Below, piece after piece: positions 60,538 through 64,000 of a stretch of DNA of 64,000 nucleotides (positions are counted from its first letter, which is position 1; each line of letters opens with the position of its first letter). This DNA comes from CAYWMY01 sp046352935 (GTDB lineage Bacteria > Pseudomonadota > Gammaproteobacteria > Steroidobacterales > Steroidobacteraceae), in NCBI GenBank assembly GCA_046352935.1, contig JAXMGR010000022.1, positions 1 to 64,000 on the forward strand, given 5' to 3'. The notes beneath the pieces are model-generated. The model was not told the origin of the DNA and did not search any database. It was given only the letters and a program-made list of their open reading frames with translations. The position numbers were made by a program, and so were the translations under genes.

Positions 60538-61700
60538 TCGCCGAGCCGCGCCCACACGACGAGGGTCTTGCCCCGTACGCGGCGCTGGAGGCGACGTCGC
60601 GCGGGCGTCGGCACGCAGAGGTCGGCAAGCCCCAGTACCGCGGTGAATTCCAGCGTGACCGTGACCGGATCGTCCACTCGACCGCGTTCCGCCGTCTGGT
60701 CTACAAGACGCAGGTGTTCGTCAATCACGAAGGCGATCTCTTCCGGACCAGGTTGACGCATTCGCTGGAGGTTGCGCAGATCGCGCGTGCCGTCGCACGC
60801 GCACTGCGCCTCTCCGAGCCGCTGACAGAGGCAATCTGCCTTGCACACGACCTCGGCCATACACCATTCGGTCATGCCGGACAGGATGCGCTGAACCAGT
60901 GCATGCAGCCGTACGGCGGCTTCGAGCACAACCTGCAGTCGTTGAGGGTCGTTGACGAACTTGAAGAGCGCTACGCCGACTTCCCGGGCCTGAACCTCAC
61001 CTTCGAGTCGCGCGAGGGGATCCTCAAGCACTGCTCGGTTGCCAACGCGCGACTGCTGGGGGATGTCGGTCGCCGTTTCCTGGAGCGTGAGCAGCCGGGC
61101 CTGGAGGCACAGCTCGCGAATCTTGCGGATGCGATCGCCTACAACAACCATGACGTCGACGATGGCACAAGGGCCGGAATCGTATCCGTCGAATCCCTCT
61201 GCGAGGTTCGGTTGTTCCAGAGGCACCACGACGCGGTTCGCGCAGGGTACCCCGATGTACGAGGCCGGCGTCTCGTGCACGAGATCGTGCGCCGGATGAT
61301 CAACGAAGTGGTCACTGACCTGATCGAGACGACCGCCACCGGACTGGCGGTGGCGAGGCCCGCGAGCATCGCCGAGGTGCGCCGCCATGACCGGCCGCTG
61401 GTCGTCTTCTCGGACCGGGTTGCAGGCGAGCATCAGGAACTCAAGGCATTCCTGCGCGAGCATCTCTACAATCATCATCTGGTGCGGGCCACGCGTCTGC
61501 GCGCCTTGCGCATCGTGAAGGCGCTGTTCGATGCGTACTTCGACGACATCCGGCTGCTGCCCGACGAACACCGGCTCACCGCGGAGCGCAACGAGGAGAT
61601 GAGCGGGGCCGCGGGCAGGGCGCGTGCGGTCGCCGACTATGTGGCCGGCATGACCGATCGCTATGCCTTTGTCGAGTACAACAGGCTCTTCGGCGGCTGA
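60534..61700 (+). CDS. dgt: Deoxyguanosinetriphosphate triphosphohydrolase-like protein
   Basis: A 388-residue HD-superfamily phosphohydrolase. RDRDRIVHSTAFRRLVYKTQV, RLTHSLEVAQIAR, CLAHDLGHTPFGHAG (the HD pair) and EAQLANLADAIAYNNHDVDD are typical of bacterial dGTPase-like proteins (type 2). It removes tripolyphosphate from dGTP or other dNTPs. The GTG at 60534 overlaps the aroB stop by four bases (GTGA). Confidence 0.92.
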   Translation: MIAEPRPHDEGLAPYAALEATSRGRRHAEVGKPQYRGEFQRDRDRIVHSTAFRRLVYKTQVFVNHEGDLFRTRLTHSLEVAQIARAVARALRLSEPLTEAICLAHDLGHTPFGHAGQDALNQCMQPYGGFEHNLQSLRVVDELEERYADFPGLNLTFESREGILKHCSVANARLLGDVGRRFLEREQPGLEAQLANLADAIAYNNHDVDDGTRAGIVSVESLCEVRLFQRHHDAVRAGYPDVRGRRLVHEIVRRMINEVVTDLIETTATGLAVARPASIAEVRRHDRPLVVFSDRVAGEHQELKAFLREHLYNHHLVRATRLRALRIVKALFDAYFDDIRLLPDEHRLTAERNEEMSGAAGRARAVADYVAGMTDRYAFVEYNRLFGG

Positions 61701-61757
61701 GGCGCCCGCAATCGAGGCTCGATGCGCGAGCGCTCGTCCGGGAGGCGAGGGGACGGG

Positions 61758-62822
61758 ATGACGAATCTGAAGAACGATCTGCTGCTGCGTGCCCTGTTGC
61801 GTCAGTCGACGCCGAGAACACCAGTCTGGATGATGCGGCAGGCCGGCCGCTATCTGCCCGAGTATCGCCGGACCCGTGCGCAGGCAGGCAGCTTCCTTGC
61901 GCTCTGCACTTCACCGGATCTCGCCTGCGAGGTCACGCTCCAGCCGCTGGACCGCTACCCACTCGATGCCGCCATCCTGTTCTCGGACATCCTGACGCTT
62001 CCGTATGCCATGCGCCTCGGACTGGAGTTCGAGGCGGGAGAGGGACCGAAGATCGCGCGGCCCGTGAGGACGATGCGGGATGTCGAGAACCTGCCCACGC
62101 TCGATCCCTGCGGCGAGCTGCGGTTCGTGGTCGACGCGGTGCGCCTGATCCGACGGGAGCTCCGGGGCCGCGTACCGCTCATTGGTTTCGCCGGCTCGCC
62201 GTGGACCGTCGGCTGCTACATGGTCGAAGGGCGTTCCACCAAGGATTTCTCGGTCATCAAGCGCCTGATGTACGGCGAGCCCGCCACACTGCACGCGCTG
62301 CTGTCGAGACTCGCAGCCGCCACTACGGACTACCTGAATGCGCAGACCGAGGCAGGGGCACAGGCGCTGATGATCTTCGACACCTGGGGAGGTGTGCTCG
62401 CGCCGGCCTGCTATCGCGAGTTCTCGCTGCGCTACATGAAGACGATCGTGGATGGCCTCGTGCGCGAGCGGGACGGCCGCCGGATTCCCGTCATTCTCTT
62501 CACCAAGAACGGTGGTGCCTGGCTGCCCCAGATGGCGGATACGGGCGCCGATGCGCTGGGTGTCGACTGGACGACGGATCTGGCCGCGGCGCGCGTCGCC
62601 GTCGGCGACCGCACGGCGCTGCAGGGCAATCTCGACCCCTGCGTGCTGTACGCACCGCCCGCGCGGATCCGTGAGGAAGTGTCCCGCGTGCTGCAGAGCT
62701 TCGGACGTGGCAACGGCCACGTCTTCAACCTCGGTCATGGGATCCATCCAGACGTCGATCCCGAGCACGCCGCCGCGATGATCGCGGCGGTGCACGAGAT
62801 CTCGCCCGCCTATCACGGTTGA
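61758..62822 (+). CDS. hemE: Uroporphyrinogen decarboxylase
   Basis: A 354-residue enzyme that decarboxylates uroporphyrinogen III to coproporphyrinogen III in heme synthesis. TPVWMMRQAGRYLPEYR and GFAGSPWTVGCYMVEG are the family signatures. The ATG at 61758 has GAGGGG about five bases upstream; the frame starts at 61722. It is the last plus-strand gene of the pil-aro-hem run and converges on the FtsX-type permease gene. Confidence 0.95.
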   Translation: MTNLKNDLLLRALLRQSTPRTPVWMMRQAGRYLPEYRRTRAQAGSFLALCTSPDLACEVTLQPLDRYPLDAAILFSDILTLPYAMRLGLEFEAGEGPKIARPVRTMRDVENLPTLDPCGELRFVVDAVRLIRRELRGRVPLIGFAGSPWTVGCYMVEGRSTKDFSVIKRLMYGEPATLHALLSRLAAATTDYLNAQTEAGAQALMIFDTWGGVLAPACYREFSLRYMKTIVDGLVRERDGRRIPVILFTKNGGAWLPQMADTGADALGVDWTTDLAAARVAVGDRTALQGNLDPCVLYAPPARIREEVSRVLQSFGRGNGHVFNLGHGIHPDVDPEHAAAMIAAVHEISPAYHG

Positions 62823-62890
62823 GCGACCGTCCCTGACTGTGGTGCGATCACGGCGAAGGCCGATGACGGGAGATGCTTCTCGCGCTCCGG

Positions 62891-64000
62891 TCACTCCGCA
62901 CGGAGCACGGCGAGCGGAGAGCTGCGGACCACGCGATGCGCCGCCAGCGTCCCCGCTCCGCCGACGAGCAGGATGCCGGCTGCGATGCCCCACGCCCAGA
63001 CCAGAGGATCGGCTGCGTAGTGGAGGTCGAATACGCGGGTCGCCAGGATCCAGCCCGTCAGCGTCGCACCGGATGCTGCGAGAATGCCTGCCAGGAGACC
63101 CAGTGCGAGGAATTCCGCAGCCACACCCTTCAGCACGACCGAGCGGCGTGCTCCCAGCGTCCGCAGCAGGGCGGACTCGTAGCGGCGCTCGTCGCGCGTC
63201 GACTGCACGGCAGCGAGCAGGATCGCGGTGCCGGCGGCCAGCGTGAACAGGAACACGGCCTGCACCGCGACCGCGGCCCTGTCCATGGCGTCGCGGACCT
63301 GCGCCAGCAGCGCGTCCACGTCGAAGATCGAGACGCCCGGGTAGCTGCGGACCAGGCCCGAGAGCTGCCGCTTCCCGGTTGCGGAGAGCCGCAGGCTGGT
63401 GAGCCAGGTTCCAGCGAGGTCGTCGAGCGTTCCCGGGTTGAACACCAGGAAGAAGTTGGGACGGAAGCTGTCCCACTGGACTTCGCGGAAACTCGTGATG
63501 CGGGCTGTGACCGTCTCTCCGGCGACGTCGAAGGTCATGCGATCGCCGAGCGTGAGACCGAGTTCCTTCTGATACTCGATCGATACGGAGACCAGCTTTT
63601 CGTGCTGGTCACTCCCGTTCCACCAGCGACCCGCAATGATCCGGTTGCCCGGCTGCAGCCGCGAGGCCCAGCTGAGGTTCTGCTCGCGCTCCGCGAACAT
63701 CCGACCCCGTCCCGTGCGGACCGCGCGCGAACCGACGGACCGGCCGTTGATGTGCGTGAGACGCGCACGGATCATCGGGAAGAATTCCGGCTCGGGAGCG
63801 CCGAGCGATCTGACGAACCGGGAGATGCCGGGCCGGTCCTCGTCGCGGATGTTGATCAGGAAGATGTTCGGTGCATCGGCTGACAGGCTCCTGCGCCACG
63901 TCGTGACCAGGTCGTTGCGCACGATTCCGAGCAGCAGCAGCACCATGAGCCCGATCCCGAACGCGACGATCTGCACGATGCTCTCGGTCCTGCGTCGCGA
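62891..64000 (-). CDS. FtsX-type ABC transporter permease, C-terminal part (5' end outside window)
   Basis: The frame is open to the window edge; about 369 C-terminal residues are visible. A membrane helix at the start (IVAFGIGLMVLLLLGIV) is followed by a periplasmic MacB-like domain (about 40-250) and three membrane helices of an FtsX domain, with ALLRTLGARRSVVLKGVAAEF, the typical FtsX coupling loop. The closest match I recall is YbbP/DUF214, the large permease paired with ATPase YbbA; that gene would lie outside the window. Confidence 0.82.
   Translation of the reverse strand, partial: SRRRTESIVQIVAFGIGLMVLLLLGIVRNDLVTTWRRSLSADAPNIFLINIRDEDRPGISRFVRSLGAPEPEFFPMIRARLTHINGRSVGSRAVRTGRGRMFAEREQNLSWASRLQPGNRIIAGRWWNGSDQHEKLVSVSIEYQKELGLTLGDRMTFDVAGETVTARITSFREVQWDSFRPNFFLVFNPGTLDDLAGTWLTSLRLSATGKRQLSGLVRSYPGVSIFDVDALLAQVRDAMDRAAVAVQAVFLFTLAAGTAILLAAVQSTRDERRYESALLRTLGARRSVVLKGVAAEFLALGLLAGILAASGATLTGWILATRVFDLHYAADPLVWAWGIAAGILLVGGAGTLAAHRVVRSSPLAVLRAE

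Overview
This is a G+C-rich chromosomal segment with tightly packed genes. Gene order and family content point to a gammaproteobacterium. The markers are comF-ubiA, recG-ridA-spoT-rpoZ-gmk-yicC, mrcA next to pilMNOPQ-aroK-aroB-dgt-hemE, bioB-F-H-C-D, nhaB and a rhombosortase. An environmental lineage near Nevskiales, Steroidobacterales or Xanthomonadales would fit, but that is inference and the genus cannot be read from this window. Respiration is aerobic: an aa3-type cytochrome c oxidase is encoded together with its heme A and copper assembly factors. No rRNA, tRNA, CRISPR array, insertion sequence or prophage is visible.

Layout. 0-3.2 kb: the end of an unknown membrane protein, a rhombosortase, a zinc metallopeptidase and a yqjD-yqjE-yqjK-like envelope operon. 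3.2-12.8 kb: one unidirectional minus-strand block that looks like an osmotic or desiccation stress module. In transcription order it holds a PAS histidine kinase, a FixJ-type regulator, otsB, a GH15 hydrolase, otsA, a YbdK-type ligase, an MscS channel and the NhaB antiporter. 12.9-20.6 kb: a YcbL-like metallo-hydrolase, a divergent MFS transporter and TIM-barrel isomerase, an orphan Phd-type antitoxin, an SLC13 permease, and a second kinase/regulator pair with a MASE1 sensor. 20.6-20.8 kb: a highly structured intergenic element ending in an intrinsic terminator. 20.9-29.2 kb: the cytochrome oxidase locus (ctaC, ctaD, a 39-residue ORF, cox11, ctaE, SURF1, a SCO-like protein, ctaA, ctaB) with hpt and a twin-membrane protein inside it. 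29.6-34.2 kb: biotin operon bioBFHCD, without bioA.

34.3-45 kb: comF, ubiA, recG, ridA, spoT, rpoZ, gmk, yicC, then a PP2C phosphatase, rph and rdgB. 45-48.8 kb: a minus-strand block of an M48 lipoprotein protease, rpmE, an A+T-rich stretch with a perfect DnaA box, a Rof-like Rho antiterminator and hemW. It sits where hemW would usually follow rdgB directly on the same strand. 48.9-53.4 kb: gltA, a conserved unknown gene and mrcA. 53.8-62.8 kb: pilMNOPQ, aroK, aroB, dgt and hemE, all on the plus strand. The window ends inside an FtsX-type ABC permease.

How the genes work together. Most operons are translationally coupled by ATGA, GTGA or TGATG overlaps. The stress block joins sensing, trehalose synthesis, probable trehalose or glucan hydrolysis, and ion or solute exit. 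The ctaA/ctaB, Cox11, SURF1 and SCO-like genes supply heme A and copper to the oxidase subunits beside them. The most interesting leads are the osmostress block, the structured RNA or REP-like element at 20.6-20.8 kb, the DnaA-box region at 47.1 kb with the rearranged block around it, and the short ORF inside the cox operon.
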